A DNA stretch of 42,880 nt from Amycolatopsis coloradensis (GTDB lineage: Bacteria > Actinomycetota > Actinomycetes > Mycobacteriales > Pseudonocardiaceae), in NCBI RefSeq assembly GCF_037997115.1, contig NZ_CP150484.1, forward strand, positions 302,189-345,068, written 5' to 3'. The position numbers were made by a program, and so were the translations under genes. Below are positions 27,053 to 35,719 of this stretch, one piece after another (within the stretch, counting starts at the first letter, position 1; every line of letters starts with the position of its first letter). Below the pieces are notes generated by a model. It did not search any database. It worked only from the letters and a program-made list of their open reading frames with translations, and was not told the DNA's origin.

Positions 27053-28539
27053 CCGTTCTCCTCCCGCAACACGCGTTTCAGTACCTTCCCCGACAGGTTT
27101 CGCGGAAGCTCCGCCACGAAGTCGACAAATCGAGGAGTCTTGTAATTGGCCAACCGGCCTTCGCAATGGGTCAGAACGTCCTCAGTGGACAGTACGGCTC
27201 CGGGGACGAGCCGGATGAAGGCCTTGCCGACCTCGCCGAGCCGATCGTCCGGCACGCCGACGACGGCGGCTTCGGCGACACCGGCCAAGCGGGTCAGCAC
27301 CTGCTCGACCTCCGCCGGGTAGACGTTGAACCCGCCGCAGACGTACATGTCCTTGATCCGGTCGACGATCTTCAGATACCCGCGTTCGTTCAGCACGCCG
27401 ACATCGCCGGTGTGCAACCAGCCGTCGGCGTCGACGGCCTTCGCGGTGGCGTGCGGATCGTCGAGATAGCCGAGCATGACGTTGGGGCCGCGGAGCAGGA
27501 CTTCGTCGTGTTCGCCGAGTTTCACCTCGAAGCCCGCCGTCGCACGGCCCGAGAAGTTCGCGACCAGTTCGGCGTCGTCCTCGGGGCGGGACATCGTGGC
27601 CACCACGGCTTCGGTGAGGCCGTACGCGGTGAGCACGGTGTCGAAGTCCAGATCCGTCCGCATCCGCTCGACGAGCGTGACCGGCACGGTGGCGGCGCCG
27701 GTGACGGCGAGCCGGAGACTGGAGAGATCGTGGTTCGCGCGTTCCGGCGTGTCCAGCAGCACTTGGTAGATCGTCGGCGCGCCGGGGAGCACGGTGATCC
27801 GCTCGCTTTCGATGAGGCGCAAGGTTTCCCGGACGTCGAAGGTGCGCTGCGGCAACAGGGTCGCGCCACGCAGGACGGCCGCGAGGATCCCCGCCTTGTA
27901 CCCGAAGCTGTGGAAGAACGGGTTGATCACGAGGTACCGGTCTTCCTCGGTCAGGCCACCGCACTCGCCCCAGGCCTCGGCGACGCTCAGCGCCTGCCGG
28001 TGACTGCTCATCGCGCCCTTGCTGCGGCCGGTGGTCCCGGAGGTGAACAGGATGTCGCTGACGTCGCCCGGTTGCGCGGGACTGACGAAATCGCCGTCGA
28101 GACCGGCGAGGGTGTCCCATTCCGTGATGCCGTCGACGGGTTCTTCGGCACCTTCGACGGGGATGCGCACCACGGTGCCCGGGCGAGCGGAACCGAGATC
28201 CGCCAGCCGGTCCGTGCCGAGGAACGTGCCGGTGATCGCCAGTGCGGAGACCTTCGCGCGTGCGAGGACGTCGATGGTCTCGCGGGCGGTGAAGCGGGTG
28301 TTGACCGGGATCAGCGTCGCTCCGGCGTACAGCGCGCCGAGCCCGGCGACGACCCAGTGCCAGGTGTTGGGGGAGCAGATCGCGACCCGTTCGTGGCCCT
28401 CGAAGAACCGCGCCGCCTGGCGCACCCGCCGGGCGAGCTCGGCATAGGTGAGCCGGACTTCGCCGTCGACCAGCGCTTCTCGCGCGGCGAAGTGCTCCGC
28501 GGCCCTGTCGAGCGCCGCCGGGATGGTTCCTTCAGTCAT
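27049..28539 (-). CDS. fadD3: HIP-CoA ligase FadD3-like (AMP-forming)
   Basis: 496 residues, ANL superfamily. The P-loop TSGTTGRSKG (166-175), GLTEAVVATM, the YLKIVDRIKDMYVCGGFNVYP hinge and the catalytic Lys485 in NLSGKVLKR are present. In mycobacteria and rhodococci FadD3 attaches CoA to the C/D-ring propionate HIP, the entry step of the lower sterol pathway. It lies next to the KstR2 operator, divergent from fadE30, as in Rv3561. First gene of the leftward operon fadD3-crotonase-fadE31-32-33. Confidence 0.88.
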   Translation of the reverse strand: MTEGTIPAALDRAAEHFAAREALVDGEVRLTYAELARRVRQAARFFEGHERVAICSPNTWHWVVAGLGALYAGATLIPVNTRFTARETIDVLARAKVSALAITGTFLGTDRLADLGSARPGTVVRIPVEGAEEPVDGITEWDTLAGLDGDFVSPAQPGDVSDILFTSGTTGRSKGAMSSHRQALSVAEAWGECGGLTEEDRYLVINPFFHSFGYKAGILAAVLRGATLLPQRTFDVRETLRLIESERITVLPGAPTIYQVLLDTPERANHDLSSLRLAVTGAATVPVTLVERMRTDLDFDTVLTAYGLTEAVVATMSRPEDDAELVANFSGRATAGFEVKLGEHDEVLLRGPNVMLGYLDDPHATAKAVDADGWLHTGDVGVLNERGYLKIVDRIKDMYVCGGFNVYPAEVEQVLTRLAGVAEAAVVGVPDDRLGEVGKAFIRLVPGAVLSTEDVLTHCEGRLANYKTPRFVDFVAELPRNLSGKVLKRVLREENG

Positions 28540-28551
28540 CGAAGTCTCCCT

Positions 28552-28565
28552 AGCAAGTGCTTGGT
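28552..28565. promoter_or_regulatory. KstR2 operator (perfect AnCAAGnnCTTGnT)
   Basis: AGCAAGTGCTTGGT matches the KstR2 consensus exactly. It lies 12 bp before the fadD3 start and 46 bp before the fadE30 start, serving both divergent operons. KstR2 responds to HIP-CoA. A kstR2-like gene is encoded 2 kb to the right. Confidence 0.88.
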
Positions 28566-28611
28566 AGGGTAGCCTACGCAGCAGGCTCTGGTTTGGCTAG
28601 AGGAGGCAGGC

Positions 28612-29730
28612 GTGGCCCAAGGCGGTTTCCGTGACCGTGTGCGCACCTGGCTGGCGGACAACCTGCCGGCGGAACTGCGCGGTTTGGGCGGTCCCGGCCG
28701 GGAGCACGAGGCCTTCGACGAACGCGTGGAATGGGAGCGGCGGCTCGCCGCGGCGGGCTGGACCTGCGTCGGCTGGCCGGTCGAACACGGCGGTCAGGGC
28801 GCGACCCTCGAACAGCAGGTCGTCTTCCACGAGGAGTACGCGCGAGCGGGTGCGCCGGCGCGAGTCAGTCACCTGGCGCAGGAACTCCTCGGCCCGACCC
28901 TGATCGTTTTCGGCACGCCGGAGCAGCAAAAGCGTTTCCTGCCGCCGATCGTGGCCGTCGAGGAACTGTGGTGCCAGGGCTATTCCGAACCCGGCGCCGG
29001 ATCCGACCTCGCCGCCGTGTCGACCACGGCGACCCTCGAAGGCGACGAGTGGGTGCTGAACGGCCAGAAGGTGTGGACGTCGCTCGCGCAGGTGGCCGAC
29101 TGGTGTTTCGTGCTGGCCCGCACCGAACCCGGTTCGAAACGCCACAAAGGACTGTCCTATTTGCTCGTCCCGATGCGGCAGCCCGGAGTCGAGGTCCGGC
29201 CGATCCGGCAGCTCACCGGGACCTCGGAGTTCAACGAAGTCTTCTTCGACGGTGCCCGCACGGCGAAGGATCTCGTCGTCGGCGAACCCGGCGACGGCTG
29301 GCGGGTGGCCATGGGCACGCTCGCGTTCGAGCGCGGTGTCGCGACGCTCGGGCAACAGGTCGGTTTCCGCCGGGAACTCGAGGAACTCACCAAGATCGCG
29401 CCGGACGATCCGGTGATCGCCGAACGGATCGACCGCGCCTGGGTCGGCCTGGAGGTCATGCGGGCGCAGGCGATCCGCACCCTCGGCGACTCGTCGCCCG
29501 GTGCGGCCGAAGTGTCCAAACTGGTCTGGGCGAACTGGCATCGCGACCTGGGGGAGCTGGCGATGCTCGTCCGCGGCGCGCGGGGCGTGCTCGCGGAAGA
29601 CGGTCTCGACGCCTGGCAACGGCTCTTCCTCTTCACTCGCGCCGACACCATCTACGGCGGCTCCAACGAAATCCAGCGCAATGTCATCGCCGAGCGTGTG
29701 CTCGGCCTGCCAAGGGAGGTGCGACCGTGA
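28612..29730 (+). CDS. fadE30: acyl-CoA dehydrogenase FadE30-like
   Basis: 372 residues, full-length ACAD with YSEPGAGSDLAAVSTTA, NGQKVWTSLAQVADW and C-terminal IYGGSNEIQRNVIAERVLGLP. FadE30 desaturates 5-hydroxy-methylhexahydroindanone-propionyl-CoA (5OH-HIP-CoA) after HIP-CoA formation. The GTG at 28612 is 5 bp after AGGAGG. Its stop overlaps the ipdF start by GTGA. Order corresponds to Rv3560c. Confidence 0.87.
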   Translation: MAQGGFRDRVRTWLADNLPAELRGLGGPGREHEAFDERVEWERRLAAAGWTCVGWPVEHGGQGATLEQQVVFHEEYARAGAPARVSHLAQELLGPTLIVFGTPEQQKRFLPPIVAVEELWCQGYSEPGAGSDLAAVSTTATLEGDEWVLNGQKVWTSLAQVADWCFVLARTEPGSKRHKGLSYLLVPMRQPGVEVRPIRQLTGTSEFNEVFFDGARTAKDLVVGEPGDGWRVAMGTLAFERGVATLGQQVGFRRELEELTKIAPDDPVIAERIDRAWVGLEVMRAQAIRTLGDSSPGAAEVSKLVWANWHRDLGELAMLVRGARGVLAEDGLDAWQRLFLFTRADTIYGGSNEIQRNVIAERVLGLPREVRP

Positions 29731-30494
29731 TCCCGGTGCCGAAATACCCAGAGGGGGCGAACCTCCTGCGGGACAAGGTGGTCGTGGTGACGGCGGCGGC
29801 AGGCACCGGGATCGGTTCCGCGGTGGCGAAACGCGCGCTGGAGGAAGGCGCCCGCGTCGTGATCAGTGACTGGCACGAGCGGCGCCTCGGTGAAAAGGCG
29901 GCCGAGCTGGGCGACGTCCACGCGATCCCCTGTGACGTCACACAAGAGGATCAAGTGCAAGCGCTCATCGACGGAGCCGCCGCGCACCACGGCCGGATCG
30001 ACGTGCTCGTCAACAATGCCGGGCTCGGCGGCACAAGGTCCATTGTGGACATGACCGACGAGGAATGGGCGCGGGTCATCGACGTGACCCTCAACGGCAC
30101 GTTCCGCGCGACGAGGGCCGCGGTGAACCGGTTCATCGCCCAAGGCGGCGGCGGGGCGATCGTCAACAACGCGTCGGTGATCGGGTGGCGCGCGCAGGCC
30201 GGGCAGGCCCACTACGCGGCCGCGAAGGCGGGGGTCATGGCGCTCACCCGGTGTTCGGCCGTCGACGTCGCCGAACACGGCATCCGGGTCAACGCCGTCG
30301 CGCCGAGCCTGGCGATGCATCCGTTCCTGGCCAAGGTGACCAGCGAGGAACTGCTCACCGAACTCACCGCGCGCGAGGTCTCGGGGAGGGCGGCGGAACC
30401 CTGGGAAGTGGCGAATGTGATGGTGTTCCTCGCCAGTGAGTACTCGTCGTACCTCACCGGCGAGGTCGTGTCCGTGAGTTCCCAGCATGCGTGA
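29727..30494 (+). CDS. ipdF: short-chain dehydrogenase IpdF-like
   Basis: 255 residues, classical SDR. The NAD(P) motif is TAAAGTGIGSAVA, followed by NNAG, the catalytic Ser in NNASVIGW and Tyr-x3-Lys in HYAAAKAG. In the HIP pathway IpdF (Rv3559c) oxidises the 5-hydroxyl of the CoA intermediate to a ketone. The GTG at 29727 is chosen because it overlaps the fadE30 stop and is followed by the family N-terminus; the open frame extending left to 28731 is an artefact. Confidence 0.87.
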   Translation: MIPVPKYPEGANLLRDKVVVVTAAAGTGIGSAVAKRALEEGARVVISDWHERRLGEKAAELGDVHAIPCDVTQEDQVQALIDGAAAHHGRIDVLVNNAGLGGTRSIVDMTDEEWARVIDVTLNGTFRATRAAVNRFIAQGGGGAIVNNASVIGWRAQAGQAHYAAAKAGVMALTRCSAVDVAEHGIRVNAVAPSLAMHPFLAKVTSEELLTELTAREVSGRAAEPWEVANVMVFLASEYSSYLTGEVVSVSSQHA

Positions 30495-30541
30495 GACCTG
30501 TTGGCGGAGCAGAGGTGAAACTCGGGAAAGTGACCACACGT

Positions 30542-30640
30542 GTGAACCCGCGATCGCGCCGGCAGGGCGCCTTCTCGGCTCGACGTGACATGACTTACCA
30601 TCTAGCGCCCTGCCGACGTCGATCGCGGTCGCGGGTTCAC
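30542..30640. repeat. long imperfect inverted repeat upstream of kstR2
   Basis: The left arm at 30542-30570 (begins GTGAACCCGCGATCGCG) pairs with the right arm at 30605-30640 (ends CGCGGGTTCAC), with one substitution and a 7-8 base insertion in the right arm. The loop is 34 bases. The arms are extended by CGTGTG-like sequence outside. Transcribed, it would form a hairpin of more than 25 bp immediately before kstR2 and after ipdF. It may be a terminator, a structured leader or a small mobile relic. Confidence 0.6.
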
Positions 30641-30660
30641 CACCACACGATGAGGTACCG

Positions 30661-31263
30661 ATGAAAGCCAGTCCAGGGTCCCGCCGCGCCGAACTGCTCG
30701 CCCTGGCGGCGAAGCTGTTCGCCGAGCGGGGTTACGTCTCCACCACCGTGCGGGACATCGCGGACGCGGCGGGCATCCTGTCCGGCAGCCTGTACCACCA
30801 TTTCGACTCGAAGGAGTCGATGGCCGACGAGATCCTGACCGGATTCCTCGACGAACTCTTCGGCGCCTACGCCGAGATCGTCGCGGAAGGGAAGGGCCCG
30901 AGGGAAACACTCGAAGCCGTCGTCGTGGCGTCGTTCGAATCCATTCACCGGCGGCCCGCCGAGGTGGCGATCTACCAGTCCGAGGCGAAGCATCTGATGC
31001 AGTTGCCGCGGTTCGGCTACCTCAACGACCGCAACACCGAATTCCGCAAGCTGTGGAACGGGATCCTCACCGACGGCATCGCGGCGGGCGTGTTCCGCGA
31101 GGACCTCGACGTCGAACTGACCTATCGGTTCATCCGCGACACCGTCTGGGTGGCGGTGCGCTGGTACAACCCCGGCGGCACGCTGAGCGCGGACGACGTC
31201 GCGCAGCAGTACCTCGGGATCCTGCTGGACGGAATCGCGACCAAGAGGAGGCGGCGTGGCTGA
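30661..31263 (+). CDS. kstR2: TetR-family repressor KstR2-like
   Basis: 200 residues, the same length as mycobacterial KstR2. The N-terminal HTH region covers AELLALAAKLFAERGYVSTT and TVRDIADAAGILSGSLYHHF (about 10-45). The rest is the helical ligand-binding domain. It represses the lower (HIP) pathway and is released by HIP-CoA. The operator it should bind is at 28552-28565; no copy is visible before its own start. Its stop overlaps the fadA6 GTG by 8 bp. Identity rests on size, order and the conserved operator. Confidence 0.87.
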   Translation: MKASPGSRRAELLALAAKLFAERGYVSTTVRDIADAAGILSGSLYHHFDSKESMADEILTGFLDELFGAYAEIVAEGKGPRETLEAVVVASFESIHRRPAEVAIYQSEAKHLMQLPRFGYLNDRNTEFRKLWNGILTDGIAAGVFREDLDVELTYRFIRDTVWVAVRWYNPGGTLSADDVAQQYLGILLDGIATKRRRRG

Positions 31264-32407
31264 AGCTTATGTCCTGGACGCGGTCCGGACCCCCGTCGGC
31301 AAACGCGGGGGAGCCCTCAGCGGCGTCCATCCCGCCGACCTCGGCGCCCACGTCATCCAGGCCGTCGTCGAACGCGCGGGCGTCGAGGCCGACCTGGTCG
31401 ACGACGTCGTCCTCGGCTGTTGTGACACACTCGGGCCGCAGTCCGGGAACATCGCGCGTACGGCGTGGCTCGCGGCGGGTTTCGGGCACCACGTGCCGGG
31501 TGTGACGATCGACCGGCAGTGCGGTTCGAGCCAGCAGGCCGTGCACTTCGCCGCACAGGCGGTGCTGTCCGGGACGATGGATCTCGTCCTCGCCGGCGGC
31601 GTGCAGAACATGAGCGCCATCCCGATCAGCGCGGCGATGCTGGCCGGACGCGAGTACGGCTTCGAAGACCCGTTCTCCGGCTCGAAGGGCTGGCAGGAGC
31701 GGTACGGCAGCGTCGAGGTCTCGCAGTTCCGCAGTGCCGACATGATCGCCGAACACTGGGACCTGACCCGTGAGGCGATGGAGGAGTTCGCCTTCCGCAG
31801 TCATCAGCGGGCGATCGCGGCCATCGACGAAGGCCGGTTCGCCGCCGAGACCGCACCGTTCGCCGGTGCCGCCCTGGACGAGGGGCCCAGGCGCGACACC
31901 AGCTTGGCGCGGATGGCGGGGCTGAAACCGCTGAGCGAGGGTTCGCGCATCACCGCGGCCGTGGCCAGCCAGATCTCGGACGGCGCCAGCGCGACGCTCA
32001 TCGCGTCGGAGAAGTTCGTCGAGGAACACGGTCTCACCCCGCGCGCCAGGATCCACCACCTTTCCGTGCGGGCGGCCGATCCGGTGTGGATGCTGACCGG
32101 GCCCATCCCGGCGACCGCGCACGCGCTGCGGAAGACCGGGCTGAGCATCGACGACATCGACCTGTTCGAGGTCAACGAAGCGTTCGCGAGTGTCGTCCTG
32201 GCGTGGATCGAGGAGACGGGCGCGGATCCGGACCGCGTCAACGTGAACGGCGGCGGGATCGCGCTCGGCCACCCCATCGGAGCGACCGGCACGAAGCTGT
32301 TCGCGACGCTGCTGCACGAACTCGAGCGGCGAGGTGGGCGCTACGGATTGCAGACGATGTGCGAGGGTGGCGGAACGGCGAACGTCACGATCATCGAGCG
32401 GCTTTGA
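31256..32407 (+). CDS. fadA6: thiolase FadA6-like
   Basis: 383 residues, degradative thiolase. The nucleophile is Cys89 in IDRQCGSSQQAV, with His339 in GHPIGATGTK and Cys369 in MCEGGGTANV. It completes a beta-oxidation cycle in C/D-ring degradation. GTG start with AGGAGG 5 bp upstream, overlapping kstR2. Corresponds to Rv3556c, next to kstR2. Ends 17 bp inside the convergent MFS gene. Confidence 0.88.
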   Translation: MAEAYVLDAVRTPVGKRGGALSGVHPADLGAHVIQAVVERAGVEADLVDDVVLGCCDTLGPQSGNIARTAWLAAGFGHHVPGVTIDRQCGSSQQAVHFAAQAVLSGTMDLVLAGGVQNMSAIPISAAMLAGREYGFEDPFSGSKGWQERYGSVEVSQFRSADMIAEHWDLTREAMEEFAFRSHQRAIAAIDEGRFAAETAPFAGAALDEGPRRDTSLARMAGLKPLSEGSRITAAVASQISDGASATLIASEKFVEEHGLTPRARIHHLSVRAADPVWMLTGPIPATAHALRKTGLSIDDIDLFEVNEAFASVVLAWIEETGADPDRVNVNGGGIALGHPIGATGTKLFATLLHELERRGGRYGLQTMCEGGGTANVTIIERL

Positions 32408-33533
32408 CACTCCACACGCCGAGCGCCGATGCGCTGAACGCCGCGCCCAGCAGGCAGACGCCGCTCCAGCCCGCGACGGCGTAGACGGCGGTCGAGCCGA
32501 TGGCGCCCAGGCCGCTGCCGACCGAGTAGAAGATCATGTACCCGCCGATCAGCCTGCTCCCGGCGTCCGGCCGGAGCGGGTAGATCAGGGTCTGGCTCGT
32601 GACGTGCACGGCCTGGACGGCGAGGTCGAGCAGGATCGCGCCCGCCGCCAGCGCCCACAACGAGGAGCGGGTGAAACCCAGCGGTATCCAAGAAAGGACG
32701 AGCAGGCCCAGCGCCAGGCCGGTCGTCAAGCGCGCGCGGCCGCGATCGGCGAGCCGCCCCGCGGGAGCCGCCGCCAGCGCGCCCGCGGCCCCGGCGAGCC
32801 CGAACGCGCCGATAGCGGTATGCGACAAGCCGTCTTCACTGAGCGGCAGGGCGACCGAACTCCACAAGGTGCCGAAGGCGGCGAAGATCAGCAGTGCGAG
32901 CGTGCCGCGCGTCCGGAAGACGGGCTCCTCGACGAAAAGCGACCACGTCGAACGCAGCAGCCGCCCGTAGTTCATGGCCTTTCCCCCAGGTGTGGCGGGA
33001 AGGACGCGATACAACACGGTCGCGATCAGCACGGTCACGGCCGCGGACACGACGTACACCGCGCGCCAGCCGGCGAGGTCGGCCAGCGTGCCGGACACCG
33101 TGCGCGCGAGCAGGATCCCGAGGACGACGCCGGTCGTCACGAGGCCGACCACACGCCCGCGTTCGGCAGGCTCCGCCAGCGACGCGGCGAACGCGACCAG
33201 GAGTTGCGTGACGACCGCGAGCACACCGATCGCCGCCATGCCGGCGAACAGCACCACACCGTTCGCGGCGGTCGCGGCGACGAGTTCGGCGATCGCGAGC
33301 AGGGCCAGCTGGCCGGTGACGAGCCGCCGCCGGTCGAGCAAGTCACCGAGCGGGACCAGCAGGAACAGGCCGAGTCCGTAACCGAGCTGGGTGAGCGTGA
33401 CGATGCCGCCGACGGTCGACGCGGCGATGCCGAGGTCGGCGCCCATCGTGACGAGCAATGGCTGCGCGAAGTAGATCGTGGCGACGGCCGTCCCGGCGGC
33501 CACGGCGAACAACAGGACGACACCGCGGTGCAC
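32391..33533 (-). CDS. MFS transporter (drug-efflux type)
   Basis: 380 residues, about 12 hydrophobic segments. The loop motif GDLLDRRRLVTG after the second segment and AGRLADRGRARL after the eighth are MFS motif A-like. TIYFAQPLLVTMGADLG at the N-terminus is typical of bacterial efflux members of the DHA1 group. The GTG at 33533 has a GGAGGG site; the upstream frame is non-coding. Divergent from an HxlR regulator, the usual pairing for a small-molecule-inducible exporter. Substrate unknown. Confidence 0.87.
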   Translation of the reverse strand: MHRGVVLLFAVAAGTAVATIYFAQPLLVTMGADLGIAASTVGGIVTLTQLGYGLGLFLLVPLGDLLDRRRLVTGQLALLAIAELVAATAANGVVLFAGMAAIGVLAVVTQLLVAFAASLAEPAERGRVVGLVTTGVVLGILLARTVSGTLADLAGWRAVYVVSAAVTVLIATVLYRVLPATPGGKAMNYGRLLRSTWSLFVEEPVFRTRGTLALLIFAAFGTLWSSVALPLSEDGLSHTAIGAFGLAGAAGALAAAPAGRLADRGRARLTTGLALGLLVLSWIPLGFTRSSLWALAAGAILLDLAVQAVHVTSQTLIYPLRPDAGSRLIGGYMIFYSVGSGLGAIGSTAVYAVAGWSGVCLLGAAFSASALGVWSVKAAR

Positions 33534-33584
33534 GAACCCTCCAGATGGTTTCAAATTGCTACCACTGGGACGGTAGACCACTAC

Positions 33585-33601
33585 GGTTGTAAGATGCAAC
33601 C
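33585..33601. promoter_or_regulatory. palindrome at the HxlR start
   Basis: GGTTG-N7-CAACC spans 33585-33601 and ends one base before the HxlR ATG. It could be the operator of this regulator and control the divergent exporter, as is common for HxlR proteins. This is inference from position and symmetry. Confidence 0.45.
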
Positions 33602-34048
33602 ATGGTGAAGCGGACGACGTTCGACGAAGCCCCGTGCCCGGTGGCCCGCTCGGTCGACACGATCGGCGACTGGTGGTCACTCCTGATCGTGCGCGACGCC
33701 TTCGACGGCGTCCGCCGCTTCGGGGAGTTCCAGCGCAGCCTCGGCGTCGCGAAGAACATCCTGTCCGCGCGGCTGCGGGCGCTCGTGGGACACGGCGTGC
33801 TCGACCTGGTCCCGGCTTCGGACGGGAGCACGTACAGCGAGTACGTCCTGACGCCGAAGGGGCGGGACCTGTTCCCGGTGATCGTCGCTCTGCGGCAATG
33901 GGGGGAGGCGCACTTCTTCGGCAAGGGGGAGCCGCGTTCGGAACTGGTGGACCGCGACGGCGGGCTTCCGTTGCGGGAGCTGGAGATCCGGGCTGCGGAT
34001 GGGCGTGTCGTCGGGCCGGAGGACACCGTGGTGGTGAAGGCACCGTGA
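33602..34048 (+). CDS. HxlR-family transcriptional regulator
   Basis: 148 residues. The N-terminal CPVARSVDTIGDWWSLLIVRDAF is the HxlR signature, with Cys12 where redox-sensing members have a conserved cysteine. The winged helix continues with FQRSLGVAKNILSARLRALVGHGVL. Probably regulates the divergent MFS gene. Inducer unknown. Confidence 0.87.
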   Translation: MVKRTTFDEAPCPVARSVDTIGDWWSLLIVRDAFDGVRRFGEFQRSLGVAKNILSARLRALVGHGVLDLVPASDGSTYSEYVLTPKGRDLFPVIVALRQWGEAHFFGKGEPRSELVDRDGGLPLRELEIRAADGRVVGPEDTVVVKAP

Positions 34049-34396
34049 GCTGAAGGACGCTTTCACGGCGGCTGCGCGTGAAGGCCTCCTTCCCTACCTT
34101 CAGGGTAGGCAAGGAGGCCTTCACGGACCGACCACCTGGCACAACACTTGCGGCGGAAAGCCCCCATGGCTCAGGCCATGGATCGGGGCCCTTCCAGGTG
34201 AGTCAAGCCTGGAAGGGCCCCGACCGGAAGCGGGGAGCCTGGAGGGCGGTACCCGGTGGAGCCCGAATCACCGTCGGTCCCGGTTACCTCCCGGCGTCCC
34301 CAGGGGGTGGCGGTGGGTGCGGAGGCGTGGCTGCCCACCGCCACCCGAGGGGACCGCGGCCGCCGCGCGCGGCCCCGGTCCGTTCGCGATCCCGGG
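34049..34396. repeat. intergenic array of four strong hairpins
   Basis: The 348 bp between the convergent HxlR and reductase genes carry no gene but are packed with inverted repeats. CGTGAAGGCCTCCTT (34077-34091) pairs with 34111-34125 and has an inner CCTACC/GGTAGG stem. CCATGGC (34164-34170) pairs with 34175-34181. CGGGGCCCTTCCAGG (34184-34198) pairs with 34208-34222. GGGTGGCGGTGGG (34305-34317) pairs with 34334-34346. The first resembles the hairpin at 42661-42705. A bidirectional terminator role is possible for any of them; none has a U run. Confidence 0.65.
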
Positions 34397-35719
34397 TCAC
34401 CCGGCGGGAACGCGAGCCCAGGGCATCCTTTCCGGTGCGGGAACGGCCTCGGTCGGGGTCTCGGACAGGAAGTCCCGCTCGAACGGCGCCAGGATGTCCT
34501 CCCCGATCGGCGTCGCCGCGAACGAAGGAGCGGCGGGGGCGGGGAACACCGGCTCGGGCACCGGCAGCCGCCGGTCGAGTTCGGCGGTCCAGTGGATCAT
34601 CGCCTTCGGCCGGTCCCAGCCCGCCGCGCCGATCAGCCTGCCGTCGCGGACGAAACCGGTGACCCCGTCGGAGAGTTCGATCGTGTCCTTGCCCAGCGAC
34701 GGCATCCCGGCGGTCTGCAACCGCGCGTCGTACAGGGACGACCAGGCGCGGGGGAGTGGCGTGTACGGCCGCGCGTTGTCCCGGCCCAGCATCAGGCTTT
34801 CCGCCGCCGCGCGCCCGGATTCGACGCCGTTCATCCAGTGCTCGACCCGTCGAGGGGTCTCGTCGATCCGCAGGTTCGGCCATTTCGCGACGTCGCCGGC
34901 GACCACGACGTCTTCCGCCCCGACGGCGAAGAGGGTCGATTCGCACAGCACACCGTCGTCGATGGTCAGCTCCGAGCCGCGCAGCCAGTCCACGGCGGGC
35001 ACGCTGCCGATCGAGAGCACCACGCAGCTGGCCACCAGGAACTGGTTGTTGGTCAGGTGCAGCCCGACCGTCTCCTTGGTGCTGATCCAGTTCCGCACCT
35101 CGGTGTTCATCGCCAGCTTGGCGCGATGGTGCTGATGTTCCTTGGTGAGCGCCGACGCGATCCGCTCCCCGAAGCGGTGCAAAGGCGCCTTCGCGTGGCC
35201 GATGAGCGTGACGTCCCGGCCCATGTACCGCATCGACGCGGCGAACTCGTTCCCGATCAGGCCGCTGCCGATCACCACGACGGACTTGTTGCTGTTCCCC
35301 AAGGCCCGCCGGACGGCCAGTGAATCCTCCACGGTCCGCAGCACGCGGACCCGGGGGTCGTGGCGCGGCGAGCCGGGAAGATGCCGGGGGTAGACGCCGG
35401 TCGCGATGATCAACCCGTCGTACCACAGGGATTCACCACCCGGCAGGTGGACGGTGCGTTCCTTGCTGTCGAGCCAGGTCGCGCGGGTGCCGAGCCGCCA
35501 GTGGACGTCCAGGTCGACGTAGGGCTCCAGGCTCGCGGCCACCGGTTTCACTCCGCCGGTGATGAGCTCCTTCGACACCATCGGCCGGTGGTACGGTTTC
35601 CGCGGCTCGTCGCCGACCAGCACGATCTCGCCGTCGAAACCGAGTTCCCGCAACCGTTCCGCCGAGCGGAGGCCGGCGACGCCCGCCCCGACGATGACGA
35701 TCCGATCTCCGTCACTCAT
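34397..35719 (-). CDS. FAD/NAD(P)H-dependent ferredoxin reductase
   Basis: 440 residues. An FAD motif IVIVGAGVAGLRSAERL (7-23) is followed by a second Rossmann motif VVVIGSGLIGNEFAASM for NAD(P)H (about 145-161). The DVVVAGDVAKWPNL segment is that of rhodocoxin/putidaredoxin reductases. It should pass electrons from NAD(P)H to the ferredoxin encoded immediately upstream, whose stop overlaps its start by 8 bp. Last gene of a leftward cluster with a membrane haem protein, which suggests an electron supply chain rather than a P450; no P450 gene is in the window. Confidence 0.87.
   Translation of the reverse strand: MSDGDRIVIVGAGVAGLRSAERLRELGFDGEIVLVGDEPRKPYHRPMVSKELITGGVKPVAASLEPYVDLDVHWRLGTRATWLDSKERTVHLPGGESLWYDGLIIATGVYPRHLPGSPRHDPRVRVLRTVEDSLAVRRALGNSNKSVVVIGSGLIGNEFAASMRYMGRDVTLIGHAKAPLHRFGERIASALTKEHQHHRAKLAMNTEVRNWISTKETVGLHLTNNQFLVASCVVLSIGSVPAVDWLRGSELTIDDGVLCESTLFAVGAEDVVVAGDVAKWPNLRIDETPRRVEHWMNGVESGRAAAESLMLGRDNARPYTPLPRAWSSLYDARLQTAGMPSLGKDTIELSDGVTGFVRDGRLIGAAGWDRPKAMIHWTAELDRRLPVPEPVFPAPAAPSFAATPIGEDILAPFERDFLSETPTEAVPAPERMPWARVPAG

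Noticed and set aside
28731..29726. N-terminal extension of the IpdF-like SDR (587 residues in total)
   Set aside because: It runs through fadE30 in another frame and has no domain; the SDR begins at the GTG overlapping the fadE30 stop.
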